Of a DNA stretch of 64,000 nucleotides, positions 23,466 through 33,004 are shown in pieces. Origin of the DNA: Niallia sp. XMNu-256 (lineage in GTDB: Bacteria; Bacillota; Bacilli; Bacillales; Cytobacillaceae); assembly GCF_036670015.1 (NCBI RefSeq), contig NZ_CP137636.1:2644501-2708500 (forward strand). Direction: 5' to 3'. The stretch's first letter is position 1; every line of letters begins with the position of its first letter. A program made the translations under genes and the position numbers. The notes under the pieces were generated by a model that made no database searches, was not told where the DNA came from, and worked only from the letters and a program-made list of their open reading frames with translations.

Positions 23466-24023
23466 TTAAACTTCAAGGATTTCCTTTTCTTTATCCTTAG
23501 TCATTGCATCGACTTGGTTAATATTCTCGTCTGTTAACTTTTGAATATCATCCGAATAGCCTCGAAGATCATCTTCTGTAATTTCTCCTGCTTTTTCAAG
23601 CTTTTTCAAGTCATCGTTTGCATCGCGACGAACATTGCGTACCGCAATTTTTGCTTCTTCTGCTTCTTTCTTCACAACTTTAACTAACTCTTTACGACGT
23701 TCTTCTGTTAAGGCTGGAATAGCAATTCGAATAATATTCCCATCACTTGTTGGGTTTAAGCCCAGATCAGATTTTAAAATTGCTTTTTCAATTTCACCAA
23801 TAACAGTTTTATCATAAGGCTGTATAACAAGTAATCTTGCTTCTGGTACAGAAATACCGGCTAATTGGTTAACAGGAGTTGGAGCACCATAGTACTCAAC
23901 CATGACCCGATCTAATAGCGAAGCATTTGCTCGTCCTGCCCGAATACTTGCTAATTCACGAGAATAAGCCGAAATCGCTTTTGCCATTTTATCCTTTGCA
24001 TTTGCAATCACTTGTTTTGGCAT
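23466..24023 (-). CDS. frr: Ribosome recycling factor
   Basis: A 185-residue factor that with EF-G splits post-termination ribosomes. The three-helix bundle domain contains [15 protein letters not shown], the [12 protein letters not shown] loop starts domain II, and the [13 protein letters not shown] helix closes the molecule. The ATG at 24023 gives [13 protein letters not shown] and is preceded by TTAGGGGGA; the upstream in-frame start at 24041 lies before that ribosome binding site. The start falls one base after the pyrH stop codon, so translation is probably coupled. Confidence 0.97.
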   Translation of the reverse strand: MPKQVIANAKDKMAKAISAYSRELASIRAGRANASLLDRVMVEYYGAPTPVNQLAGISVPEARLLVIQPYDKTVIGEIEKAILKSDLGLNPTSDGNIIRIAIPALTEERRKELVKVVKKEAEEAKIAVRNVRRDANDDLKKLEKAGEITEDDLRGYSDDIQKLTDENINQVDAMTKDKEKEILEV

Positions 24024-24024
24024 A

Positions 24025-24837
<813 letters not shown>

Positions 24838-25722
24838 TTACTTTTTCATTTGGTTCATTACTTCTTCAGCAAAGTTTTCTTCGCGTTTTTCTAATCCTTC
24901 ACCAACTTCATAACGAACAAATTCACGTACAGTTGCACCTTTTGATTCAACAAACTTACGTACTTTTTGGTCTGGATCTTTAACAAACGCTTGGTCTAAT
25001 AAACAAATTTCTTCAAAATATTTACTTAAACGGCCTTCAACCATTTTAACAACAATATTTTCTGGCTTTCCTTCGTTTAGAGCTTGTTGTTTTAATACTT
25101 CGCGTTCATGCTCTACTTCTTCAGGTGAAACTTGGTCACGTGATACATATTTAGGATTCAATGCAGCAACATGCATAGAAACATCCTTTGCTGCACTTTC
25201 ATCTGTAGTACCTTCTAAAACAGATAGTACAGAGATTCTTCCGCCCATGTGAAGATATGCACCAAACGCATCGTTATCTGTTTTTGTTTTTACTTCAAAG
25301 CGGCGAAGAGTCATTTTTTCACCGATTTTTGCAATTGCAGCGCTGATGTGATCTTGAACTGTAGAACCGTTATCCATAGTAGATGCTAAAGCTTCTTCAA
25401 CATTTGCTGGATTTTTACTTAATAAATGTTGGCCTAATTCGTTAACAAGGGTTTGGAACGCTTCGTTTTTAGCAACAAAGTCCGTTTCAGCATTAACTTC
25501 CAAAATTACTGCGTTATTGCCATCCACTACTACAGATGTTAATCCTTCTGCTGCAACACGGTCCGCTTTTTTAGAAGCAGAAGCCATTCCTTTTTCACGT
25601 AAAAAGTCAATTGCTTTTTCCATATCTCCGTCAGTTTGTTGGAGCGCCTTTTTACAATCCATCATACCTGCACCCGTTTTTTCACGTAACTCTTTTACCA
25701 TTTGTGCTGTAATTGCTGCCAT
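24838..25722 (-). CDS. tsf: Elongation factor Ts
   Basis: A 294-residue nucleotide exchange factor for EF-Tu. The N-terminal UBA-like domain has [20 protein letters not shown] and the core has [14 protein letters not shown]. Both dimerisation subdomains are complete. It lies downstream of rpsB behind a strong hairpin, the classical rpsB-tsf pair. Confidence 0.97.
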   Translation of the reverse strand: MAAITAQMVKELREKTGAGMMDCKKALQQTDGDMEKAIDFLREKGMASASKKADRVAAEGLTSVVVDGNNAVILEVNAETDFVAKNEAFQTLVNELGQHLLSKNPANVEEALASTMDNGSTVQDHISAAIAKIGEKMTLRRFEVKTKTDNDAFGAYLHMGGRISVLSVLEGTTDESAAKDVSMHVAALNPKYVSRDQVSPEEVEHEREVLKQQALNEGKPENIVVKMVEGRLSKYFEEICLLDQAFVKDPDQKVRKFVESKGATVREFVRYEVGEGLEKREENFAEEVMNQMKK

Positions 25723-25793
25723 AATTAATTATTCCTCCTTAGGTTATGTATCTTATTTTCCGAGTAAAATGTACTTCCTATTCTTTAAAAAAA

Positions 25794-25823
25794 GGTGATA
25801 AAGGGAGACTCCCTCTTATCACC
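25794..25823 (-). terminator. Terminator/attenuator between rpsB and tsf
   Basis: GGTGATAAGAGGGA / TCCCTTTATCACC hairpin followed by TTTTTTTAAAG on the minus strand. As tsf has no obvious promoter after it, it may reduce tsf expression relative to rpsB. Confidence 0.8.
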
Positions 25824-25898
25824 TTTCCCTACTCGGTTTGAATATTCTTCAATTAATATATAAAACAGAAAAGCATTTTGCAAGGTGTGCGAAGGAAT

Positions 25899-26612
25899 TT
25901 ACGCGTTTGTTTCAACTACTTCAGTTTCTTCACCTTGTTTAGCTTCTAGAATAGCATCTGCCATTTTACCTGTTAATAATTTTACTGCACGAATAGCATC
26001 GTCGTTTGCAGGAATCACTACATCGATTTCGTCTGGATCACAGTTTGTATCAACCATACCAACAATCGGAATGTTTAATTTATGTGCTTCTGCTACTGCG
26101 ATACGCTCTTTACGAGGGTCAATGATAAATAAAGCATCCGGTAACTGCTTCATGTCTTTAATTCCGCCCAAGAATTTTTCAAGGCGTTCTTGTTCTTTCT
26201 TTAATTGAGACACTTCTTTTTTAGGAAGAACATCAAATGTGCCATCTTCATCCATTCTTTCGATATCTTTTAAACGTGCAATACGTTTTTGAATGGTTTC
26301 AAAGTTTGTTAATGTTCCACCTAACCAACGGTGGTTCACATAGTACATACCAGAACGGATTGCCTCTTCTTTAACGGAATCTTGAGCTTGCTTCTTTGTT
26401 CCAACGAAAAGAACCGTTCCACCATTAGCAGCAAGATCTTTCACCCATTTGTATGCTTCTTCAACCTTTTTTACTGTTTTTTGAAGGTCGATGATGTAGA
26501 TACCGTTACGCTCCGTAAAAATGTACTTTTTCATTTTTGGGTTCCAACGGCGTGTTTGGTGTCCAAAATGTACACCAGCTTCTAATAATTGTTTCATTGA
26601 AATAACTGACAT
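25899..26612 (-). CDS. rpsB: 30S ribosomal protein S2
   Basis: A 237-residue S2 protein. The [19 protein letters not shown] start, the [13 protein letters not shown] segment and the [12 protein letters not shown] segment are diagnostic, and an insertion coiled coil lies at about 105-165. It has its own predicted promoter and a 145-base leader. Upstream lies swrB, the last gene of the fla/che remnant. Confidence 0.97.
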   Translation of the reverse strand: MSVISMKQLLEAGVHFGHQTRRWNPKMKKYIFTERNGIYIIDLQKTVKKVEEAYKWVKDLAANGGTVLFVGTKKQAQDSVKEEAIRSGMYYVNHRWLGGTLTNFETIQKRIARLKDIERMDEDGTFDVLPKKEVSQLKKEQERLEKFLGGIKDMKQLPDALFIIDPRKERIAVAEAHKLNIPIVGMVDTNCDPDEIDVVIPANDDAIRAVKLLTGKMADAILEAKQGEETEVVETNA

Positions 26613-26725
26613 TAACTTTTCCTCCTAATTGGTTTGAATTCCTCCGCTCGTTTCATCTCTAACATGAAACTGTCGAAACAGCACCCTTCATGTCGATCAA
26701 CAAGCGTGTGTTTTTAACACCGTTT
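26613..26725 (-). promoter_or_regulatory. Structured leader of rpsB, possible S2 autoregulatory element
   Basis: Between the predicted start and the ribosome binding site the minus strand contains GTTTCATGTTAGAGATGAAAC, described here as a GTTTCAT / ATGAAAC stem with loop, plus a larger CATGAAGGGTGCTGTTTC region able to pair with it in an alternative fold. Leaders binding S2 are known in some bacteria. I see structure, not a recognised motif. Confidence 0.35.
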
Positions 26726-26728
26726 TAA

Positions 26729-26757
26729 AATATAACATATGTAAGCCTGACATTCAA
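26729..26757 (-). promoter_or_regulatory. SigA-type promoter of rpsB
   Basis: On the minus strand TTGAAT (26752-26757) and TATATT (26729-26734) are separated by 17 bases, immediately after the swrB stop. Confidence 0.6.
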
Positions 26758-26758
26758 G

Positions 26759-27352
26759 TTATTCACGAATATTTCCTTGAAATTTAAGAAGTAGCTCGAT
26801 TTCAGTCTTCCCTTTATTTAACTTTTTGGCAATATCTTCGATTGAATATCCTTCGTTTTTTAACTGTTTAATTTGTTCCCCAATCGAATAAGTGTAACCC
26901 TGCTCAAACTTCGCTGTATTTTTATCCATTATTCCGCTTGATTTATTTAAATTTGATGTTATTTTTTCATTTTGCTTTTGATAGGCGATCATTGCTTGAT
27001 TGCTAAGTGCTTTACCAAGATTGAGTCGATCATTCTCCTGAAAATCAAGTGAGTCTATTTCAACATCATTTTGTTCAGAAGGTTTCTCGCTTACTTTGGT
27101 ATCAGCATCATTGTTAAGGGATGAATGATTTTGACTTTCTTTATTAAGCTGGTTCACCTGGCTAATAAAACGATCATTTTCCTCTTTCATTTGTAGTAAA
27201 TAAGCCGAGATTATGTCTTCCATCTCAACAATTGGATTTTTGAGGTTTTCCTCCATTTTAATTAATTTATTTTGACGCAAAAATAAAATGGCAATAATGA
27301 TAAAAGCCAACAAATTTAACGTTAGGCTGACAGTTACTAAAAACCCAATCAT
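26759..27352 (-). CDS. swrB: SwrB (YlxL)-like flagellar assembly/motility factor
   Basis: A 197-residue protein (B. subtilis SwrB is about 167). It has one N-terminal membrane helix (about 5-27), a polar coiled-coil-prone middle with a Ser/Asn/Glu-rich linker, and the family's conserved C-terminal tail, EGYSIEDIAKKLNKGKTEIELLLKF. In B. subtilis SwrB activates flagellar export gate assembly. It keeps its position upstream of rpsB although sigD and cheD, normally before it, are gone. It starts 13 bases after cheC, with GAGGGG before the ATG. The frame is intact, so it is either recent debris or retained for another role. Confidence 0.75.
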   Translation of the reverse strand: MIGFLVTVSLTLNLLAFIIIAILFLRQNKLIKMEENLKNPIVEMEDIISAYLLQMKEENDRFISQVNQLNKESQNHSSLNNDADTKVSEKPSEQNDVEIDSLDFQENDRLNLGKALSNQAMIAYQKQNEKITSNLNKSSGIMDKNTAKFEQGYTYSIGEQIKQLKNEGYSIEDIAKKLNKGKTEIELLLKFQGNIRE

Positions 27353-27365
27353 AAAACCCCTCTAT

Positions 27366-27947
27366 TCACATATAAAAGAAATGTCCATTCACTCCCATTT
27401 GATTTTCATTCATATCGTTTAAGGCCGTTTCGATGGCAATCGTGTAATCACTAACTTTGGATAATTCAAGAAATCCATAACTTAAACTGGCTCCAAGCAT
27501 GTCAATACTAGTTGCGGGTAGGGGTGGATATAAGTTAAGCCCAGTAAAATCTGATAAGGTGGAAAGATATGAGCCTGCCAAAATATTGCCTAATTCTTGT
27601 AAAGCCGATAAGGCCATTTCTTCATATGGAGGCTGTTCAAATGAACAAGTATCATCTCCAATCAAATGTCGAATATAAGTATTGGCTTGTTCGATAGAAA
27701 GTATAAAAAATAGATTGCTAGGAGAATCCCCTTCAATTCGTAAGAACACACTTGCAACTACATTGTCGGCCCCTCCTGTCACCTCTATCATCTCATTGAA
27801 GGTCATAACCCGGACATTGGGTACTCTCATCTCCATTCTTTTATTTAAAATAAGAGAGAGTGATGTAGCTGCATTTCCTGATCCAATATTCCCAACTTCT
27901 TTTAATATATCTAATTTTTCTTTTGAAATCTTCTCAATAAATTTCAT
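27366..27947 (-). CDS. cheC: CheC-like CheY-P phosphatase, C-terminus probably truncated
   Basis: A 193-residue protein of the CheC/FliY/CheX phosphatase family (B. subtilis CheC is about 209). Both catalytic helices are kept: LKEVGNIGSGNAAT near 14-27 and ALQELGNILAGSY near 110-122, each with the E-x2-N pair. The protein stops at GHFFYM, in the last strand, where relatives usually continue with about 16-20 further residues. The stop lies 13 bases from swrB, so the deletion of cheD and sigD probably removed the true 3' end. Its normal partners CheD and CheY are not encoded here. Confidence 0.8.
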   Translation of the reverse strand: MKFIEKISKEKLDILKEVGNIGSGNAATSLSLILNKRMEMRVPNVRVMTFNEMIEVTGGADNVVASVFLRIEGDSPSNLFFILSIEQANTYIRHLIGDDTCSFEQPPYEEMALSALQELGNILAGSYLSTLSDFTGLNLYPPLPATSIDMLGASLSYGFLELSKVSDYTIAIETALNDMNENQMGVNGHFFYM

Positions 27948-27949
27948 GT

Positions 27950-28417
27950 TTACACTTCCGAACCTTCCAATTTTACTATATCCAGGTCCAGAACTTTCAC
28001 TAGATCAAGTAAAATTAATAAACGGCCGCTCACTTTCACAACACCCTTTACAAACTCATCTGCTTCTACACCAACCATTTCAGGTGAAGGCTCAATATCA
28101 TTCTCATTAATATCAATCACATCATTAGCCCCATCGACAACTAAACCTACTTCAACATTGTCAGTAGCTACAATAATTACACGAGTTGTGTCCGAATACA
28201 GAGCTTCCTCAAGCCCAAACCTTTTCCGTAAATCAATAATTGGAGTAACAACACCACGAAGGTTAATAACTCCTTTCACAAAAGATACGGTTCCCGGTAC
28301 TCTAGTTATACGCTGGACCTTTTCTACCCCACGAACTAAACGAACCGAGATTCCGTACTCTTTGCCACTTAATTGAAAAACAATAAGCTTCATATCAGCA
28401 GCACTTTCAGGCATCAA
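27950..28417 (-). CDS. cheW: Chemotaxis coupling protein CheW
   Basis: A 155-residue SH3-like adaptor linking chemoreceptors to CheA. Motifs VFQLSGKEYGISVRLVRGVEK, RVPGTVSFVKGVINLRGVVTPIIDLRKRF (here in parts: FVKGVINLRG and VTPIIDLRKRF) and VGLVVDGANDVIDI are intact, and the length is normal. It lies between cheA and cheC, with two bases between its stop and the cheC start. Confidence 0.92.
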   Translation of the reverse strand: MMPESAADMKLIVFQLSGKEYGISVRLVRGVEKVQRITRVPGTVSFVKGVINLRGVVTPIIDLRKRFGLEEALYSDTTRVIIVATDNVEVGLVVDGANDVIDINENDIEPSPEMVGVEADEFVKGVVKVSGRLLILLDLVKVLDLDIVKLEGSEV

Positions 28418-28461
28418 CTACACCTCTTTTTAAGGTTTTAATTCATCACATCTTGTTTCAC

Positions 28462-30507
28462 TTATTTTAATAGTTCGTTGCAATCAACAATTAAGGCAAC
28501 CTGGCCATCTCCTAAAATAGTTGCGCCTGAAACGGCAAATATATTTGTTAAGTAGTTTCCAAATGACTTTAAAACAACCTCTTGCAGACCAATAAATGAG
28601 TCAACAACTAGCCCTGCCATTTTCTCTCCTTTACGTACGATTACGATGGAAATAGACTCATTGTCTTCTTTATAGACAGGTACTTCAAATAAATCTCTAA
28701 GGAATAATAATGGAACGATTTTTCCTCGAAAATCGATCACCTTTTGATTGTGCGTATGTAAGATATCTTCCTGCCTGATGATCGCTGTTTCAATAATCGA
28801 AGATAGCGGAATTGCGTATTTTTCTTGTTGTATTTCAACAAGCATAACGGAAATAATCGATAATGTTAGAGGTAATTGGATGGAAAAACGTGAACCGCTT
28901 CCTTCAATAGAATCTACTGAAACATTTCCACCCAGCGTCTCAATTGTGTTTTTTACAACATCTAATCCAACTCCGCGACCGGAAACACTTGAAATTTGGT
29001 CGACTGTTGAGAATCCAGGCACAAAAATTAAATCATATACTTGCTGATCGGTTAAATTTGCGGCCGTTTGTTCACTGACACCCCCATTATTTAATGCTTT
29101 TTTTAATACTTTATCTCGATGAATCCCCGCACCATCGTCCTCTATCTCAATGAAGACTTGATTGCCACTATGATAGGCCTTTAATATAACCGTTCCTTCC
29201 TCTGGTTTTCCTTCCAACTTTCGAACTTCTGGTGTTTCAATCCCATGGTCTAAAGAATTGCGAATTATATGAACAAGCGGGTCCCCTATTTCATCAATAA
29301 CCGCCCGATCTAGCTCTGTTTCAGCCCCAATAATTTCTAAATTGACCTTCTTCTGTAAGTCACGGGATAATTGTCTGACCATCCGTGGAAATCGATTAAA
29401 TACCGTTTCTATTGGAACCATTCTCATATTTAAAATAATATTTTGTAAATCATCTGTTGTTCTTGACATGCGATCAACGGTCTCTTGTAATTCCTGGTTA
29501 TTTAATTCAGAGGAAATTTGCTCTAATCTGCTTCTATTAATCACCAATTCCTCGAATAAATTTAGTAAAATATCCAGTCTTTCAATATTTACGCGAATCG
29601 TTTTATTAGCGGTTTTTCCATTATGTTGCTGCTTATTTGATTCCGTTTCTCGACCCAGTGGGACCTTACTATTTCCGTTTTGATGTTTTGTTAGTTCGGA
29701 ATTACTTTCTGTAGATTCAGGGATAGACTGATCTGTAGGCATTTCTCTAGAAAAGTTTACAGATTTCACCGTTACACTCTTAACCTCTGAAACTTTTAAA
29801 ACTTTCTTTTCAATCTCGTCTCCTTCTTCTTTGGAAACAAAAGTAATTGTAAAGAATTGATCAAATTTCTCCTCTTCTAATTCTTCTACAGTTGGCGTTG
29901 TTTTTATAATTTCTCCGATTTTCTCTAAAGCTTCAAAAACCATAAAAACCCTGGCTGCTTTTAATAAACAAACTTTGCGTAATGATACCGTAATTTCATA
30001 CACACGAAAGCCTGGTTCCTGTGATTGTAAAATGACTGTCCGCTCAAATTCATCATAGGTGATCTCTGTGGTATCCGAGATAACAGCTGCTGCAACCTCC
30101 TCATGTCCTGCCAAAGCATGAAAGTCTTTCCTCTCTTCGATCCGCTTTAATTTGCTCACAACAACAGAAACATCTCTTTTTCCGTCACCTCCACTTGCTA
30201 TCGATTGAACCATTTCCTCTAGATCATCTACAGCTGAAAAAACGACATCCAATAGATTAAGTGTAACAGATATGGTATGATGTCTTATTCCATCCAATAC
30301 ATTTTCCATTTGATGAGTCAGTTTTACTATATCATCAAATCCCATTGTCGCAGCCATTCCCTTTAATGTATGAGCTGAACGAAATAGTTCATTTATAGTA
30401 TTCATATCATCGGGATTTTTCTCTAATACTAATAAATGGTCATTGCAAGACTGTAAATGTTCTTTACTCTCTTCAATGAAAACCTCTAAATATTGACTCA
30501 TTTCCAC
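28462..30507 (-). CDS. cheA: Chemotaxis sensor histidine kinase CheA
   Basis: A 681-residue kinase with all five domains. P1 carries the phospho-accepting histidine H46 in LFRSAHTLKGMA. A P2-like region lies at about 155-250. The P3 dimerisation helices are near 305-370. The P4 ATPase has the N box DPLVHIIRNSLDHGIE, DDGAGI and GRGVGLDVVK. P5 (from about 545) binds CheW. I keep the GTG at 30507 because GAGGTG lies seven bases before it; ATG two codons later is an alternative. No frame damage is visible. A family A repeat separates it from the cheB remnant, an abnormal arrangement. No cheY is in the window. Confidence 0.93.
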   Translation of the reverse strand: MEMSQYLEVFIEESKEHLQSCNDHLLVLEKNPDDMNTINELFRSAHTLKGMAATMGFDDIVKLTHQMENVLDGIRHHTISVTLNLLDVVFSAVDDLEEMVQSIASGGDGKRDVSVVVSKLKRIEERKDFHALAGHEEVAAAVISDTTEITYDEFERTVILQSQEPGFRVYEITVSLRKVCLLKAARVFMVFEALEKIGEIIKTTPTVEELEEEKFDQFFTITFVSKEEGDEIEKKVLKVSEVKSVTVKSVNFSREMPTDQSIPESTESNSELTKHQNGNSKVPLGRETESNKQQHNGKTANKTIRVNIERLDILLNLFEELVINRSRLEQISSELNNQELQETVDRMSRTTDDLQNIILNMRMVPIETVFNRFPRMVRQLSRDLQKKVNLEIIGAETELDRAVIDEIGDPLVHIIRNSLDHGIETPEVRKLEGKPEEGTVILKAYHSGNQVFIEIEDDGAGIHRDKVLKKALNNGGVSEQTAANLTDQQVYDLIFVPGFSTVDQISSVSGRGVGLDVVKNTIETLGGNVSVDSIEGSGSRFSIQLPLTLSIISVMLVEIQQEKYAIPLSSIIETAIIRQEDILHTHNQKVIDFRGKIVPLLFLRDLFEVPVYKEDNESISIVIVRKGEKMAGLVVDSFIGLQEVVLKSFGNYLTNIFAVSGATILGDGQVALIVDCNELLK

Positions 30508-30525
30508 TTCGCTACACCTCTTTCA

Positions 30526-30724
30526 GATAAAGTGAAACTTCCATTAGTGGATATATATTCCACTGATGGAAAGTCTTAGGCCACAGCATGCTGGTCACCA
30601 GACGTTGTCGTAGGCGTATTTAGTCTGTGTTCATTATTTCGGGTCTATACTGGCAGTTGATCCCGATTTATGTATGATTAAAAAGTTCCTCAGGATCTTA
30701 ATTATGGTCTTACTGCCAGTTATG
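30526..30724. repeat. Dispersed modular repeat, family A, copy A1
   Basis: About 200 bases between cheB and cheA. It begins AAAGTGAAACTTCC and has a first hairpin CCATTAGTGG / CCACTGATGG. Middle module type 1 follows (CTTAGGCC...CAGACGTTG...GGCGTATTTAGTCT...TTCATTATTTCGG). The 3' module is type 1, with ACTGGCAGTT near its start and ACTGCCAGTT near its end able to pair. It ends 6 bases from the cheB stop. Confidence 0.8.
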
Positions 30725-30730
30725 ATTGGT

Positions 30731-31381
30731 TCAAAGATATTTCATCACTGTTTCTGAAATATGCTCAACATCCTTAGTCTCATCAATCAGTCCAGTAGCG
30801 TTGGCAGCTTTAGGTATGCCAAAAACAACACTGTTTTCTTTTGATTCCGCAATTGCCTTCACATGAGCACTGCCTTTCAAGGCGATAGGGCCTTTTGTGC
30901 CGTCTGAACCCATTCCAGTTATAATAACAGCGATTTTCCCATAATCTTTTAATTGTGCTGCTGACATAAATAATTGATCAACAGAAGGACAATGGATGCA
31001 GTCTTTAGAGCCTTGTTCTAAATGAGTCATCACACTTTTCCCAAATGGCCTTAGAGTTAAATGAAATCCCCCGAGAGCAATATAACCTGTACCATCTTGC
31101 AAAATTTCACGTCCTCCAGCTTCCTTTACCGTAATCTTAGATACGCCATTTAATCGGTTCGCGAGCGACGATGTAAACCAAGGTGGGATATGCTGAACGA
31201 TGACAATGGGAATGGGGAGATTTTCTGGAAACTTTGTTAGCACTGTGTGTAAGGCATTGGGTCCTCGTGTCGAAGTACCGATCAATAAAATTTTATGATT
31301 CCTACCATTCCAATCTATACAATGAACTATTTTACTTAGTTCTATCTTACTATATTTTGTATGTTGCTCAGTTTTTTTCTT
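30731..31381 (-). pseudogene. cheB: cheB remnant: methylesterase domain without receiver domain
   Basis: An open frame of about 216 codons matches the linker and catalytic domain of CheB, the chemoreceptor methylesterase; the N-terminal receiver (about 120 residues) is missing and no credible start exists except TTG at 31285. Ser of GTST, His of IVQHIPP and Asp of GMGSDG, the catalytic triad, remain. Normally invariant neighbours have changed: GTSTGGP reads GTSTRGP, and the arginine of the HxPSVD motif is Cys (HCPSVD). Upstream is the 3' end of the flhG remnant, so the receiver was deleted cleanly. Loss of constraint suggests a pseudogene. Confidence 0.8.
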
Positions 31382-31440
31382 CTAATGTACTATTTTCCCA
31401 TTGTTCCAAAAGAAGCACTACCTTTCTCTTAGAAGTCGTT

Positions 31441-31945
31441 TTAGTTTCGTAATAAAGTTATTTTTTGAATGTCAGGCTTGACGTGCTCCTGATGGCAAAG
31501 CTTCTCCGTAATTTTATTTAAAACTTTTGATGCAGGGGCTCTATCATTTAACAATACAAATGGGATCTGCCTTTTCACAGCTTGGGGGGACGGTTCGATC
31601 TTCGGGCACAATCCCTAAAAAGTGAGAATTTTTGTTCAAGAAATGTTCTAGCACAGTCGAAATTCGTTGATAAGCATCTTCCCCCTTTTTCTCCGATGTA
31701 GCTCGATTTACAAGCAAATAAAAAGGGATTCGGTTATTTTTCATCGTAATATACTTCATCGCTGCATAGGCATCCGTAATCGAGGTTGGTTCAGGCGTTG
31801 TAATTACAATTACTTCATCAACAGATAAAATAAAACTAAGTGAATCCTCATCAACTCCTGCACCTATATCAAAAATGATATAATCATAATCGGTTAACAC
31901 GTAAAAAATTCTTTTAAACCCTTTAATAGGATCAATCTTCTCCAG
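31441..31945 (-). pseudogene. flhG: flhG (ylxH) remnant, 5' truncated and frameshifted
   Basis: The C-terminal half of a MinD-like ATPase that sets flagellar number. Visible segments are YDYIIFDIGAG, VIVITTPEPTSITDAYAAMKYI and LLVNRA. The Walker A loop and the first 120 or so residues are gone, cut by an in-frame stop at 31946. The frame breaks at a run of six Gs (31584-31589 on the plus strand). Removing one base rejoins it to a second frame reading AVKRQIPFVLLNDRAPASK and then KVLNKITEKL, the normal FlhG C-terminus, ending at 31441. One member of the lost flagellar operon. Confidence 0.85.
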
Positions 31946-32049
31946 TTAAAATTGAATGGTTTCAGTGAAAATAAAAAACCTTCAATGATTAAAGTCCTGA
32001 TCATTATGTCATATTTCTTGAATGTCGAAAAATGTTCAATATTATAAAA

Positions 32050-32077
32050 AAAGTCACCTTATTTAAAAGGTGACTTT
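32050..32077 (-). terminator. codY terminator
   Basis: AAAGTCACCTT / AAGGTGACTTT hairpin seven bases after the codY stop, followed by TTTTTATAATATTG on the minus strand. In relatives with a full operon, codY transcripts can read into flgB; here a strong terminator closes the unit. Confidence 0.85.
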
Positions 32078-32084
32078 TCAATGA

Positions 32085-32864
32085 TTAATTTGTTTTTAAT
32101 TTGTCTAACTCTAATAAGAACTTATCATTTAACACTTTAATATAAGTGCCTTTCATTCCAAGGGAACGAGATTCAATAACTCCCGCACTTTCTAATTTTC
32201 TCAACGCATTTACAATAACTGAACGGGTAATTCCAACACGATCAGCAATTTTTGAAGCAACTAATAAACCTTCTGTTCCATTCAACTCTTCAAAAATATG
32301 TTCGATTGCTTCTAACTCACTGTATGATAACGAACTAATTGCCATTTGAACGACTGCCTTGCTTCTTGCCTCTTCCTCAATTTCACCGGACTTCTCATGA
32401 AGAATTTCCATTCCAACAACAGTTGCACCATATTCAGCTAGAATTAAATCATCATCGTGGAACTCTTTTTCCATTCTCGATAATATTAATGTTCCTAAAC
32501 GGTCGCCACCACCAATAATAGGGACAACTGTTGTTAATCCATTTTCAAATAACTCTTTATTCTCAATTGGGAACACCGTATACTTACTGTTTATATCAAT
32601 ATTTGGGGTTGTTTCACTAATAGCAAACAAACTATTCGTATATTCTTCTGGAAATTGACGTTCCTCTAGCATATTTTTCATGCGGTCATTTTCAATTTGT
32701 TGTTGAATAGAAAAGCCTAAAAGTTTTCCTCTACGACTTACTACATAAATATTAGCATCAATTACATCTGATAATGTATCTGCCATTTCTTTGAAGTTCA
32801 CAGACTTTCCTGCTGCCTTTTGAAGCATCGCGTTAATTTTTCTTGATCTTGATAATAAATCCAT
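32085..32864 (-). CDS. codY: GTP- and branched-chain amino acid-sensing repressor CodY
   Basis: A 259-residue global regulator of Firmicutes nutrient limitation. The N-terminal GAF domain (1-155) binds isoleucine, leucine and valine; the linker is [22 protein letters not shown], quoted here as [17 protein letters not shown]. The C-terminal winged helix carries the recognition segment [22 protein letters not shown], here [19 protein letters not shown]. The sequence is near-canonical in length and motif. It is last in the hslV-hslU-codY unit because xerC, normally first, is missing. Confidence 0.98.
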   Translation of the reverse strand: MDLLSRSRKINAMLQKAAGKSVNFKEMADTLSDVIDANIYVVSRRGKLLGFSIQQQIENDRMKNMLEERQFPEEYTNSLFAISETTPNIDINSKYTVFPIENKELFENGLTTVVPIIGGGDRLGTLILSRMEKEFHDDDLILAEYGATVVGMEILHEKSGEIEEEARSKAVVQMAISSLSYSELEAIEHIFEELNGTEGLLVASKIADRVGITRSVIVNALRKLESAGVIESRSLGMKGTYIKVLNDKFLLELDKLKTN

Positions 32865-33004
32865 TTACTATTTCCTCCTATGACTGAAACCAAAAGTATT
32901 TCATTTGCTGTATTTGTTTGTTCCCTTTTTTAGCATCTTTAATCCACTTTTTACCAAAGCGAGCTCAGATATGTCGGACCAAAGTTTGTATTGACAAAGT
33001 TGAA

